64,000 nt of DNA from a virus, in the IMG/VR virus record IMGVR_UViG_3300005288_000003, positions 33,841 to 97,840 of that record. One strand, given 5' to 3'. The number at the start of each line of letters is the position of its first letter. Within the stretch, counting starts at the first letter, position 1. The position numbers and the translations under genes were made by a program. The notes beneath the pieces were generated by a model. That model saw only the letters and a program-made list of their open reading frames with translations, had not been told where the DNA came from and did not search any database. Shown one piece after another: positions 17,428 through 23,455 of this stretch.

Positions 17428-18903
17428 TTAATAAAGTCTGAATGGGTTCGTCTGTGTCATCACTGGAACAGTGAAGTCAGGCAAGTGAATGTCTGTAGAC
17501 AAGTTGTTGAATGCGTCCGATGTGGCGTCCACCATGTCGTCTTTGATGTTGCGAGAACCGTCAAAGCGAACTAGCTCAGAAATGTAATCTCCGTTCCATT
17601 CTCCAACTACCATCTGCACGCCACCAGCTTCTGCAACAGCAGCGAAGGGAGCGAATCGGGTAACTTTGGATTTGTTGGTGGCTTTCATTCGAGCGTAATA
17701 GCCATAGTCGGCCAAGTCTCGAATCAACTGGGCAGCATAAGCTTTACCAGCAGCACCGGGGTCTTGCGGAATGATGATAGTTACATCGTCGCCATCTTGT
17801 TTGGCAGTTTCAAGGATGAGGTCGAATACGCCGCCATGCCTGCGTCTGTCACGCACCACATGTTCGATGGTATACATACCGGATCGATCTTTCGACATCA
17901 ATACACCAGCAGTCCAGTCGGGCTCAGGGTTCGTGTCGGAAGGCATTGTACCGCTAATGTCCCAAGCTCTTACACGCTTACCTGCGTTCAGGGGCGGCAT
18001 TGGAATCTTGTGAACCCACTCTTCTTTGAAGTATCCGCTACCTTCTTCTCGGGCAAGCCAACTACCGTGAAGTAGACGTGCTTTCTCTACACGACCCAAA
18101 CCTTTGAGCATCGCAACATAGCCGGGATCGGCTTTGCACAATACAGGGTTGTCGTATACGTTACCTGAAATGAAGCAGAAACTAAGAGGTTGACATTGAT
18201 CGTGGTGATCGACTGGAAGGCCGGGAGTGTGATACTTCTCATACACTTCTTCCCATGAAGCACCCCAGTGCATCTTGTCGTTCAAACGGACAAACCATCT
18301 TGTAACGCCGTCACGTTCGGGGATTGGAATTCCAGTATCTGGATCAAGCCACCATTCGAGCCAATGACGCAAGAAGCTGTCATAGTCCGGGTTACATGTG
18401 ATTTTCATGTGTGGTTTTACGGAACAAGCCGGGTTACGCATACGAGATAGCAAGTATACGACCATAGCTTCTTCGAATTGTTGTCCTTCGTCAACGAGGA
18501 ACTTACTTACCTCCCAACCTTGGAAGTTGTCCTTGGCTTTGAGGTCTTGGAAGTGACGGAGGAATACCTTAGCTCCGCTAGAGAAAGCGAAGTGGTCTTG
18601 TTTTGCTCTCCACTTAACCTTCGGATCAATCAACGAGAAAAGAGCCATTGCTTTTTCTAGAAGACCACCGGGGCCAGTGAGTTGTGGGGTTGTTCTACGA
18701 ACGAGAACGCCACGGAAATTTGGATCGTGGACATGTTTCAGAAAGTCCATTACGCCTAAGTAGGATTTACCTGCCCCAGCCGCTCCACCAAATACAGTGA
18801 TGTTTGCGTCTGCGTGCATGAAGTCATATTGCTTTGGTGACTTTGGCCCGATGATGTTTGGGTTCAAATCGAATACTGGATATTCTTTTGGCTTGAGAAC
18901 CAT
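17428..18903 (-). CDS. Terminase large subunit
   Basis: 491 aa. Walker A is GGAAGAGKS (residues about 39-47), followed by RRTTPQLTGPGGLLEKAM. Walker B is VDEGQQFEEAMVVYLL. The C-terminal nuclease domain begins with RVRAWDISGTMPSDT and includes IIIPQDPGAAGKAYA. It is the ATP-driven DNA packaging motor and headful or site-specific nuclease. It is the first gene of the virion operon after the promoter at 18,953-18,980. Start at 18903 has GGAGGC seven bases upstream. Confidence 0.93.
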   Translation of the reverse strand: MVLKPKEYPVFDLNPNIIGPKSPKQYDFMHADANITVFGGAAGAGKSYLGVMDFLKHVHDPNFRGVLVRRTTPQLTGPGGLLEKAMALFSLIDPKVKWRAKQDHFAFSSGAKVFLRHFQDLKAKDNFQGWEVSKFLVDEGQQFEEAMVVYLLSRMRNPACSVKPHMKITCNPDYDSFLRHWLEWWLDPDTGIPIPERDGVTRWFVRLNDKMHWGASWEEVYEKYHTPGLPVDHHDQCQPLSFCFISGNVYDNPVLCKADPGYVAMLKGLGRVEKARLLHGSWLAREEGSGYFKEEWVHKIPMPPLNAGKRVRAWDISGTMPSDTNPEPDWTAGVLMSKDRSGMYTIEHVVRDRRRHGGVFDLILETAKQDGDDVTIIIPQDPGAAGKAYAAQLIRDLADYGYYARMKATNKSKVTRFAPFAAVAEAGGVQMVVGEWNGDYISELVRFDGSRNIKDDMVDATSDAFNNLSTDIHLPDFTVPVMTQTNPFRLY

Positions 18904-18952
18904 CGTGCCTCCTTGCTGTAAGGTTAATGGGAATGTCCCGCTTTATGTGAGT

Positions 18953-18980
18953 AGTATAACCCGGAAGTTGAGTTTGTCAA
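18953..18980 (-). promoter_or_regulatory. Sigma70-type promoter of the virion operon
   Basis: Minus-strand TTGACA, a 16-base spacer and TATACT lie about 50 bases upstream of the terminase start. This is the only consensus-quality promoter seen in front of the structural genes. A short GTTGA/TCAAC inverted repeat overlaps the -35 region. Confidence 0.75.
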
Positions 18981-19012
18981 CCCCCGAGTGTAACATTTAT
19001 CCAATCAGACTG

Positions 19013-19225
19013 TCAAGCCTTCAATGCAGCAATAATTGCGTTAATAGCAACCTTGTTTGCATTCGCCAAAGCTTGTGCCGTTGGTAGGTCAGTAGCGTTC
19101 GCAGTTGTAACTGGAGTTAGGGCAGCAACAGCAGCAGCCACTCCAGAGTCGATGAACGCTCCAGCTTTGATACCTTCAAGCAGTCCAAGTTGTGCAACCA
19201 GTGCGTATTGTTCCGATGTAGTCAT
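19013..19225 (-). CDS. Small Ala-rich protein of unknown function
   Basis: 70 aa from the ATG at 19225 with AAGGAA nine bases upstream. It reads MTTSEQYALVAQLGLLEGIK and is then Ala/Thr/Val rich with a helical end (NANKVAINAIIAALKA). It sits between a terminator (19,274-19,296) and the terminase promoter. No domain is recognised. The composition resembles small virion-associated proteins, but this is a guess. Confidence 0.6.
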   Translation of the reverse strand: MTTSEQYALVAQLGLLEGIKAGAFIDSGVAAAVAALTPVTTANATDLPTAQALANANKVAINAIIAALKA

Positions 19226-19273
19226 TTTGATTTCCTTGAGTTGAGTGTGCCGTGATGGCAAATTGTAGAAACG

Positions 19274-19296
19274 AGAAAACCCACGCGAGGTGGGTT
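19274..19296 (-). terminator. Terminator at the end of the tRNA array
   Basis: An AACCCAC/GTGGGTT stem with a CTCGC loop is followed on the minus strand by TTTTCTCG. It lies downstream of tRNA-Gly and would end the leftward tRNA transcript. Confidence 0.7.
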
Positions 19297-19300
19297 ATCT

Positions 19301-19358
19301 TGACAAGACGTATCGGCTAAGGTAGCTCTTGGCTACATGCGAGTGCTCCGATTGTCTA
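19301..19358 (-). other. Nested hairpin element after tRNA-Gly
   Basis: On the minus strand, GACAA pairs with TTGTC, ATCGG with CCGAT, and an inner GTAGC/GCTAC stem has a CAAGA loop. It lies between tRNA-Gly and the terminator, with no reading frame. It may be a processing signal, a small stable RNA or a tRNA remnant. Transcription is assumed from the array. Confidence 0.4.
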
Positions 19359-19362
19359 TGTT

Positions 19363-19434
19363 TGGAGCAGAATGTCAGAATCGAACTGACCTCATCAGCT
19401 TGGAAGGCTGGGCGCTCACCTTGAGCAATCCTGC
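19363..19434 (-). tRNA. tRNA-Gly (TCC)
   Basis: The acceptor GCAGGAT pairs with ATTCTGC, followed by T and an encoded CCA. The anticodon loop CTTCCAA sits between CAGC and GCTG, giving TCC. The T-arm is TCAG-TTCGATT-CTGA. It is overlapped by the 3' end of the HNH gene at 19375-19788. It is the last tRNA of the array in transcription order. Confidence 0.88.
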
Positions 19435-19788
19435 ATGAATTTCTCTATGACAGTTGGCACAGACCAGAATACACTTATCAACTTCTGCTAGCATCCTTTC
19501 GACGGTAGAGTAGTTGTTGATCAGACTCGATGGTTTGTTCTCTTTAACAGACGGGTCTACATGATGGAACTCCAGAGCCGCACTGCACTTATCGTATCCA
19601 CAGATAGAACAACTATCTCCGAACAGCTCGTACAGAATGCGACGCTTTTCTTCCACAAAAGAACGTCTGTTGTTTTCCTCGCAAGGTATGCACAAAGGTT
19701 TGTACTTTTGCTTACCGGAGGTTTGTTTGCCATTTGTATAGAACTCTGTCAAAGGTTTCACATCGAGGCAGGTTTTACACTGCTTCAT
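19375..19788 (-). CDS. HNH endonuclease in the tRNA array
   Basis: 137 aa from the ATG at 19788 (GAGG nine bases upstream); a longer frame would run into tRNA-Phe. It has an N-terminal zinc pair (CKTCLDVKPLTEFY ... CIPCEENNR), a second one (CSICGYDKC), and the HNH core ALEFHHVDP ... ILVCANCHREIHAG. The last about 20 codons overlap tRNA-Gly, and the final residues after HAGLLK look like read-through of tRNA sequence. It is probably a mobile, free-standing homing-type nuclease. It is likely transcribed with the tRNAs. Confidence 0.85.
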   Translation of the reverse strand: MKQCKTCLDVKPLTEFYTNGKQTSGKQKYKPLCIPCEENNRRSFVEEKRRILYELFGDSCSICGYDKCSAALEFHHVDPSVKENKPSSLINNYSTVERMLAEVDKCILVCANCHREIHAGLLKVSAQPSKLMRSVRF

Positions 19789-19812
19789 GTTTACCTCATT
19801 CAGTTTGTAATT

Positions 19813-19889
19813 TGGTGGGGCCGGAACGAATCGAACGTTCGACCTGTGGGGTTTCAAGCCACCGCTCTAACCTACTGAGCTACAACCCC
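19813..19889 (-). tRNA. tRNA-Phe (GAA)
   Basis: The acceptor GGGGTTG pairs with CGGCCCC, followed by A and an encoded CCA. The loop TTGAAAC gives anticodon GAA. The pair at positions 31-39 is C-C, a mismatch in the anticodon stem; the other stems are normal. Confidence 0.88.
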
Positions 19890-19894
19890 TTGTG

Positions 19895-19970
19895 TGGAGC
19901 CATCTATGGGAGTTGAACCCATCTATTACTGGTTTGCAATCAGCACCCTAGCCGCTCAGGCAAGATGGAC
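19895..19970 (-). tRNA. tRNA-Cys (GCA)
   Basis: The loop TTGCAAA gives anticodon GCA, the T-arm is ATGGG-TTCAACT-CCCAT, and CCA is encoded. The acceptor pairs CCATCT with AGATGG but the outermost pairs are poor, and the anticodon stem has one A-C mismatch. It is still the clear Cys gene. Confidence 0.78.
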
Positions 19971-19976
19971 ATAATT

Positions 19977-20053
19977 TGGTGGATACAGGTGGGGATCGAA
20001 CCCACGACATCCGCATTGCAAGTGCGGCGCTCTCCCATCTGAGCTACTGACCC
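19977..20053 (-). tRNA. tRNA-Ala (TGC)
   Basis: The anticodon arm CCGCA-CTTGCAA-TGCGG gives TGC, and CCA is encoded. The acceptor GGGTCAG pairs with CTG-ATCC if one T is bulged on the 3' side. The G3-U70 pair that AlaRS recognises is kept. The bulge is unusual. Confidence 0.82.
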
Positions 20054-20060
20054 ATGTGTT

Positions 20061-20134
20061 TGGGGTGACGCAGAGATTCGAACTCTTTCAACCGGGTCAC
20101 AACCGGAAGTCTCAGCCAGAGAGAACGACGCCAC
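20061..20134 (-). tRNA. tRNA-His (GTG)
   Basis: The loop TTGTGAC between CCGG and CCGG gives anticodon GTG. The acceptor GTGGCGT pairs with GCGTCAC and is followed by C73 and CCA; C73 is typical of tRNA-His. The T-stem is short (AGAG/CTCT). Confidence 0.82.
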
Positions 20135-20328
20135 AGTCAAGCGTGTTGCTTATCGCGTTTGCTGCCGCTTTCTCCCAGCGATACCCGAAGGCTTGATAGG
20201 ACGGTACGATGTCTGCCCTCACTGCACGAATGCTTTCGGGTATAACACCTTTTCAACAAAATTGGGTGCAGGACCGGGAGTGCATGCCCGAATTTCCCAA
20301 CCGTCTCCTTGACAGTTGCCTACATAAT
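20135..20328 (-). other. Gene-free stretch with a long inver­ted repeat between tRNA-His and the Pro-like tRNA
   Basis: No convincing gene is seen. ATACCCGAAGGC at 20181-20192 pairs with GCTTTCGGGTAT at 20232-20243 (11 of 12 Watson-Crick pairs plus one G-U when read on the plus strand). A CGGG/CCCG hairpin and a CCTGCACCCA-like end at 20265-20320 suggest a decayed tRNA. Function is unknown. Confidence 0.4.
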
Positions 20329-20402
20329 TGGTCAGGGTGGAAGGTAACGCTCCTTCTTCTCAGGATTCCAAATCCAGCACATCACTTTAATGCTTCACCG
20401 AG
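20329..20402 (-). tRNA. Degenerate tRNA-Pro-like gene (TGG)
   Basis: The 74-nt element has an encoded ACCA end and an anticodon loop TTTGGAA (TGG, Pro) with a weak stem. The D-stem AGCA/TGCT is present. The acceptor (CTCGGTG against CACCCTG) has two central mismatches, and the T-loop AGCGTTA lacks the usual TTCRA. It may be a pseudo-tRNA or a strongly deviating functional one. Confidence 0.45.
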
Positions 20403-20407
20403 ATAAA

Positions 20408-20533
20408 TCATTTCGTGATTCGAATACCGAACCACCAGAAGTCGATCCTTACGGACCAACGAGAATCGTTTTGTCCAAAGCCAACTCGCACCATACGGTT
20501 GTTGGGTTCCATTTGCACTTTATTGAATCTCAT
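20408..20533 (-). CDS. Small basic protein inside the tRNA array
   Basis: 41 aa from the ATG at 20533, with AGGAG seven bases upstream. It begins MRFNKVQMEPNNRMVRVGFG and ends with an aromatic, basic stretch (RIDFWWFGIRITK). It fits exactly between tRNA-Tyr and the Pro-like tRNA, so the space is used by this gene. No family is recognised. Confidence 0.6.
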   Translation of the reverse strand: MRFNKVQMEPNNRMVRVGFGQNDSRWSVRIDFWWFGIRITK

Positions 20534-20552
20534 TTCATACTCCTGTTTAAAT

Positions 20553-20637
20553 TGGTGGTTGTTCAAGGACTCGAACCTTGGATGTATCATTGTGCCGGGT
20601 TACAGCCGGTTCTCTTCGCCGCTAGAGTAAAACAACC
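20553..20637 (-). tRNA. tRNA-Tyr (GTA)
   Basis: The acceptor GGTTGTT pairs with AACAACC, followed by A and CCA. The loop CTGTAAC gives anticodon GTA. A long variable arm is present, as expected for bacterial-type tRNA-Tyr, and the T-arm is CAAGG-TTCGAGT-CCTTG. Confidence 0.9.
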
Positions 20638-20645
20638 ATTTAAAT

Positions 20646-20722
20646 TGGCAGGCAATAGAGGACTCGAACCTCCCATCTGCTGGTTAACAGCCAGCGACCC
20701 ACGCCCGGTGAGATCATTGCCT
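20646..20722 (-). tRNA. tRNA-Asn (GTT)
   Basis: The acceptor AGGCAAT pairs with ATTGCCT, followed by G and CCA. The anticodon arm GCTGG-CTGTTAA-CCAGC gives GTT. All arms pair well. Confidence 0.9.
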
Positions 20723-20823
20723 AGAAATCTTCCACGTATGTTTTGGCTCGCCGTGGAACGAGGGGCCGAGATTTTTATTCCGCTTCGGACGCAGAGCGGT
20801 ACAGTGGGGAGCAACCCAGTGTT

Positions 20824-20904
20824 TGGTTGCGAAGGGTGGAATCGAACCACTTGCGTCCGGTTATGAGCCGGTTGACACTTGCCTTGCGTCTTAGCGCCCT
20901 CGCA
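20824..20904 (-). tRNA. tRNA with CAT anticodon (Met, or Ile2)
   Basis: The acceptor TGCGAGG pairs with CTTCGCA, followed by A and CCA. The loop CTCATAA between ACCGG and CCGG gives anticodon CAT. The D-domain is several bases longer than usual (GACGC/GTGTC stem). Whether it reads AUG or, after lysidine modification, AUA cannot be told from sequence. Confidence 0.8.
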
Positions 20905-20910
20905 TTTGTT

Positions 20911-20986
20911 TGGTTGCCGGAGCAGGGCTTGAACCTGCGACCTACCGCTTATCAAGCAGTTGCTCTACCAACTGAGCTATCCGGCA
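20911..20986 (-). tRNA. tRNA-Ile (GAT)
   Basis: The acceptor TGCCGGA pairs with TCCGGCA, followed by A and CCA. The arm ACTGC-TTGATAA-GCGGT gives GAT. The D-arm AGCTCAGTTGGTAGAGC is canonical. Confidence 0.92.
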
Positions 20987-20992
20987 TTAAAT

Positions 20993-21066
20993 TGGTGCCC
21001 CATCACGGAATCGAACCGCATTCTCAACGTTACAAAGGTCATGTAATACCAATATACTAAAAGGGC
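20993..21066 (-). tRNA. tRNA-Thr (TGT)
   Basis: The acceptor GCCCTTT pairs with ATGGGGC (one T-T mismatch), followed by A and CCA. The loop TTTGTAA gives anticodon TGT. The anticodon stem is weak, with two G-U pairs and a C-C mismatch at 31-39. Confidence 0.78.
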
Positions 21067-21210
21067 ATGTAGCCCCTTACGAGGGCCATGCGGGCGTAGT
21101 TGCATCATGCTTGAGCCTTACCACAGGCCCACTTTACCGCGTTGATGTTTGCGGGATAAGCCTACCGAGATGGCTTTCTCATTGCGACATTTCTGTCCTC
21201 GGGCAACAAA
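21067..21210 (-). ncRNA. Candidate structured RNA between tRNA-Thr and tRNA-Asp
   Basis: About 144 bases with no plausible gene. Read on the minus strand it forms GACA-GAAA-TGTC inside TTGC/GCAA, a CCGC/GCGG stem, GCC/GGC hairpins, and a GCATG-GCCC ... GGGGC-CATGC stem at 21065-21091. GNRA tetraloops are typical of stable RNAs. Phage T4 also has stable RNAs of unknown function within its tRNA cluster. It is probably processed from the tRNA transcript. Confidence 0.5.
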
Positions 21211-21211
21211 T

Positions 21212-21286
21212 TGGCGGTTTATAAGGGAGTTGAACCCTTCCCTCTGGCGTGACAGGCCAGTGTACTAACCGATATACTAATAGACC
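21212..21286 (-). tRNA. tRNA-Asp (GTC)
   Basis: The acceptor GGTCTAT pairs with ATAAACC (one mismatch), followed by G and CCA. The arm CTGGC-CTGTCAC-GCCAG gives GTC, and G73 suits tRNA-Asp. Confidence 0.9.
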
Positions 21287-21290
21287 AAAT

Positions 21291-21367
21291 TGGTACTCTG
21301 CCGGGGACTCGAACCCCGTTCATGAGGGTGAAAACCTCATATCCTAAACCGCGTAGACGAGCAGAGC
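21291..21367 (-). tRNA. tRNA-Glu (TTC)
   Basis: The acceptor GCTCTGC pairs with GCAGAGT, followed by A and CCA. The arm TGAGG-TTTTCAC-CCTCA gives TTC. The T-arm is CGGGG-TTCGAGT-CCCCG. Confidence 0.92.
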
Positions 21368-21377
21368 ATTTGTTTCT

Positions 21378-21503
21378 TTACTTGGCAGAAGGTGGTTTAC
21401 CCGGCTTGCCTTTGTTCGGATGACGACCTTTAGGGTCTTTGCGAGAAGCCTTGTCAACCGGAGCGTGTTCTTTTGTAGCATCGTAATACTTCGACATCTT
21501 CAT
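21378..21503 (-). CDS. Small Lys/Pro-rich basic protein inside the tRNA array
   Basis: 41 aa from the ATG at 21503, preceded by AAAGGAGAA. It starts MKMSKYYDATKEHAPVDKAS and ends GRHPNKGKPGKPPSAK, strongly basic and probably disordered. It fills the gap between tRNA-Arg(ACG) and tRNA-Glu. The strong ribosome site and the tight fit support it as real. It might bind RNA, but no family is recognised. Confidence 0.7.
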   Translation of the reverse strand: MKMSKYYDATKEHAPVDKASRKDPKGRHPNKGKPGKPPSAK

Positions 21504-21522
21504 TTCTCCTTTGTTTTGAATT

Positions 21523-21598
21523 TGGTACAGATGATAGGATTCGAACCTATCTGGTACGCCTTCGTAGGGCGCTGCCTATCCAATCGAGCCACACCTGT
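21523..21598 (-). tRNA. tRNA-Arg (ACG)
   Basis: The acceptor ACAGGTG pairs with CATCTGT, followed by A and CCA. The loop CTACGAA gives anticodon ACG, which would be deaminated to ICG by host TadA. Confidence 0.9.
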
Positions 21599-21662
21599 AT
21601 ATCTTGTTGCTATAAGGAGGATTCTACACGACATTTGCACAATGTCAAGCGTTTATTTAAAA

Positions 21663-22113
21663 TTATTTTAGATTGTGATCAAATTCCCAATGGCAGTTCG
21701 GACAAAGAAGCATCAGGTTACTGCGGGCATTGATCACACTCAGCATCGTATCGTCAGGGAAGTCAGCCACTGCTCTGATATGTGCAACCTCTACGTGCTT
21801 ATCATATCCACACTTTTGACATAAAAACAGGCTCAGCAGCTACAGAGGCTCTTGCTCGACTGCGAACTAAAGCATAGGCGGAAGACCTATGATGTTTCTC
21901 GTAGATAGCTTCTGCAAGCGTCATATCCTTCACGATGTGAGCACTATGTTCATCACAGACAGTTCTTCGACCGCTTACAGGGATTGAACATACTTTACAC
22001 GCTCTTTGTACTCTGGCTCTCTTCGGCGTCTTGTTCGTCACTGTTGTGGCACAAGTCCTACTGCAATATTTTCTATTCTTTGTGGGCGTTCCACAATTTC
22101 CGCAATCGATCAT
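21663..22113 (-). pseudogene. HNH endonuclease gene with a frameshift
   Basis: The first frame starts at 22113 (MIDCGNCGTPTKNRKYCSRT) with two zinc pairs (CGNC ... CSRTC and CKVC) and runs into a stop near 21802. The +1 frame then continues the protein as CQKCGYDKHVEVAHIRAVAD ... LMLLCPNCHWEFDHN, a typical HNH end, to 21663. The join is at a run of five T on the minus strand; one T fewer restores the frame. Either the gene is a decayed homing nuclease, or the site slips during translation, or it is a sequencing error. Confidence 0.75.
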
Positions 22114-22126
22114 GATGCTCCTTATT

Positions 22127-22201
22127 TGGTAGACCTGCTTGGGATCAAACCAAGACTAACTCTTTAGAAGAGAGTTGTGCGATTCACTACACTACAAGTC
22201 C
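22127..22201 (-). tRNA. tRNA-Arg (TCT)
   Basis: The acceptor GGACTTG pairs with CAGGTCT, followed by A and CCA. The arm ACTCT-CTTCTAA-AGAGT gives TCT, which reads the rare AGA/AGG codons. Confidence 0.9.
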
Positions 22202-22349
22202 AGAAGGCTCCTGCACATCCACTGTACCAATCCAGCATGCTGCTATCACAATCAAGACCCTTAATTCGAGGACGACATTTATAGCACGCAGTCGTCTGTG
22301 CGTCAACACCCTGAGTTGGTTTCAGAGTCATACCAAGGCGCGGTACGTT
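22202..22349 (-). other. Spacer between tRNA-Arg(TCT) and tRNA-Gln
   Basis: No tRNA is seen here. It holds the promoter at 22278-22306. A 55-codon Cys-rich frame (22164-22331, MTLKPTQGVDAQTTACYKC...) crosses the promoter and tRNA-Arg and lacks a ribosome site, so it was not called. Confidence 0.4.
22278..22306 (-). promoter_or_regulatory. Promoter inside the tRNA array
   Basis: Minus-strand TTGACG, a 17-base spacer and TATAAA lie 77 bases upstream of tRNA-Arg(TCT). It could drive the left half of the array independently. An ACGCA/TGCGT inverted repeat lies within the spacer. Confidence 0.6.
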
Positions 22350-22425
22350 TGGAAGAGGATACTGGAATCGAACCAGTCTAAACGGAGTCAAAGTCCGGTG
22401 CCTAACGCCAATCGGCCAACCCTCA
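22350..22425 (-). tRNA. tRNA-Gln (TTG)
   Basis: The loop CTTTGAC between CCGGA and TCCG gives TTG. The acceptor GAGGGT pairs with ATCCTC, the first position is an unpaired T as in tRNA-Gln generally, and CCA is encoded. Confidence 0.88.
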
Positions 22426-22567
22426 ATTAAATAGTACCGGCCATCAGGAAAGACATGGCCATGCCCTCCATCCGACCTAGTTGACTTCCTCTGTATTCTT
22501 TGTAGGCTCCAATACCCAGTATCACCTGCCGGGGCTCGAACCCGGTATACAGTTACTCATCAATGTT
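22426..22567 (-). other. Gene-free stretch with a tRNA T-arm remnant
   Basis: About 140 bases without a gene. CCGGG-TTCGAGC-CCCGG at 22532-22548 (minus strand) is a perfect T-arm, but no acceptor, anticodon arm or CCA accompanies it. It is best read as the relic of a lost tRNA gene. Confidence 0.45.
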
Positions 22568-22654
22568 TGGTGCCCCCAGTCGGACTCGAACCGACACGCA
22601 TATTTCAGCCACAGGGTCTAAGCCTGCTACGTCTACCAATTCCATCACAGGGAC
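22568..22654 (-). tRNA. tRNA-Leu (TAG)
   Basis: The acceptor GTCCCTG pairs with TGGGGGC region, CCA is encoded, and the loop CTTAGAC between CAGG and CCTG gives TAG. It has a long variable arm, as expected of tRNA-Leu. Confidence 0.9.
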
Positions 22655-22668
22655 GTGATATTTCAATT

Positions 22669-22742
22669 TGGTGCTTCTTGATGGAATCGAACCACCGTAG
22701 CCACCGTGTAAGGATGGCGTTCTACCATTAAACTAAAGAAGC
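22669..22742 (-). tRNA. tRNA-Val (TAC)
   Basis: The acceptor GCTTCTT pairs with AAGAAGC, followed by A and CCA. The arm CCATC-CTTACAC-GGTGG gives TAC. Confidence 0.92.
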
Positions 22743-22743
22743 T

Positions 22744-22828
22744 TGGTCGGGATAGTGAGACTCGAACTCACATGGCCGAAGCCCACAGGGTTTGAACCTG
22801 CTGCGAATACCAGTTCCGCCACATCCCG
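22744..22828 (-). tRNA. tRNA-Leu (CAA)
   Basis: The acceptor CGGGAT pairs with ATCCCG, followed by A and CCA. The loop TTCAAAC between CAGG and CCTG gives CAA. A long variable arm with a TTCG-type loop (GGGCTTCGGCC) is present. Confidence 0.9.
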
Positions 22829-22834
22829 TTTATT

Positions 22835-22923
22835 TGGAGGCTAGTGTGAGATTCGAACTCACGAGCCGTTTCCGACTGTCGGTTTTCAAGACCGGTGCTT
22901 TTTATCCACTCAGCCAACTAGCC
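22835..22923 (-). tRNA. tRNA-Ser (TGA)
   Basis: The acceptor GGCTAGT pairs with ACTAGCC, followed by T and CCA. The arm CCGGT-CTTGAAA-ACCGA gives TGA. A long variable arm (GTCGGAAACGGC) is present. Confidence 0.92.
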
Positions 22924-22929
22924 ATGTTT

Positions 22930-23019
22930 TGGTAGCGGATGTAGGATTCGAACCTACGGGGCCATTTCTGACCCGACGCTTTAGCAAAGCGTTAGATTAA
23001 GCCACTCTCTCAATCCGCT
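22930..23019 (-). tRNA. tRNA-Ser (GCT)
   Basis: The acceptor AGCGGAT pairs with ATCCGCT, followed by A and CCA. The arm ACGCT-TTGCTAA-AGCGT gives GCT. A long variable arm is present. Confidence 0.92.
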
Positions 23020-23026
23020 ATAAATT

Positions 23027-23103
23027 TGGTCGGACGCCTCGGACTTGAACCGAGTAAGGCCGGATTAAAAGTCCGGTGCCGGGACCACTTTAGCTTGCGT
23101 CCA
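23027..23103 (-). tRNA. tRNA-Lys (TTT)
   Basis: GGACGC pairs with GCGTCC in the acceptor, followed by GA and CCA. The arm CCGGA-CTTTTAA-TCCGG gives TTT. It is the first tRNA of the array in transcription order. Confidence 0.9.
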
Positions 23104-23137
23104 ATGTGGAGCATTAAATCACATGGGATATATCGTG

Positions 23138-23455
23138 TCAACCATGTAGTTGGAAAATTGTTGCTGATGGTGCTTCACCGTTGCCGACATCTTCACCCTC
23201 GCCACGAGCGATAGCCTTCAAAGCCTTGTCAGCCTTCAATAGAGCTACATACATGTTGGCGATGTCCTGTGCCATTTTGAATTGCTTCTCTGGCGTCAGG
23301 TTGTCTGCGGTTGCTGCTTCGACCATACGATTCAGAGCAGGGCCAAAGGCGCGCTTGAGGATTCGTAGGCCACCATCTAGTTCTGAGCGTTCTGCTGACT
23401 TCGCTAGAGCTTCCTCTCGCGTCGGTCTGCCACCCTTGTTTGGTGTTGTTGACAT
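23138..23455 (-). CDS. Small helical protein, possible small terminase
   Basis: 105 aa. It starts MSTTPNKGGRPTREEALAKS and continues as a helical protein (GGLRILKRAFGPALNRMVEA, then EKQFKMAQDIANMYVALLKA). The GRPTxxEA start is common in small terminase subunits and in other small DNA-binding phage proteins. It heads the tRNA transcript, behind a structured leader and the promoter at 23569-23597. A terminase role would fit the phage, but separation from the large subunit makes this uncertain. Confidence 0.65.
   Translation of the reverse strand: MSTTPNKGGRPTREEALAKSAERSELDGGLRILKRAFGPALNRMVEAATADNLTPEKQFKMAQDIANMYVALLKADKALKAIARGEGEDVGNGEAPSATIFQLHG

Noticed and set aside
20723-20823. A further tRNA between tRNA-Asn and the CAT tRNA
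   Set aside because: A CTCG-TTCCACGG-CGAG hairpin resembles a T-arm, but no acceptor stem or anticodon arm can be formed around it.
22164-22331. A 55-codon Cys-rich frame (MTLKPTQG...) in the tRNA array
   Set aside because: It lacks a ribosome site, contains a good promoter and ends within tRNA-Arg(TCT).
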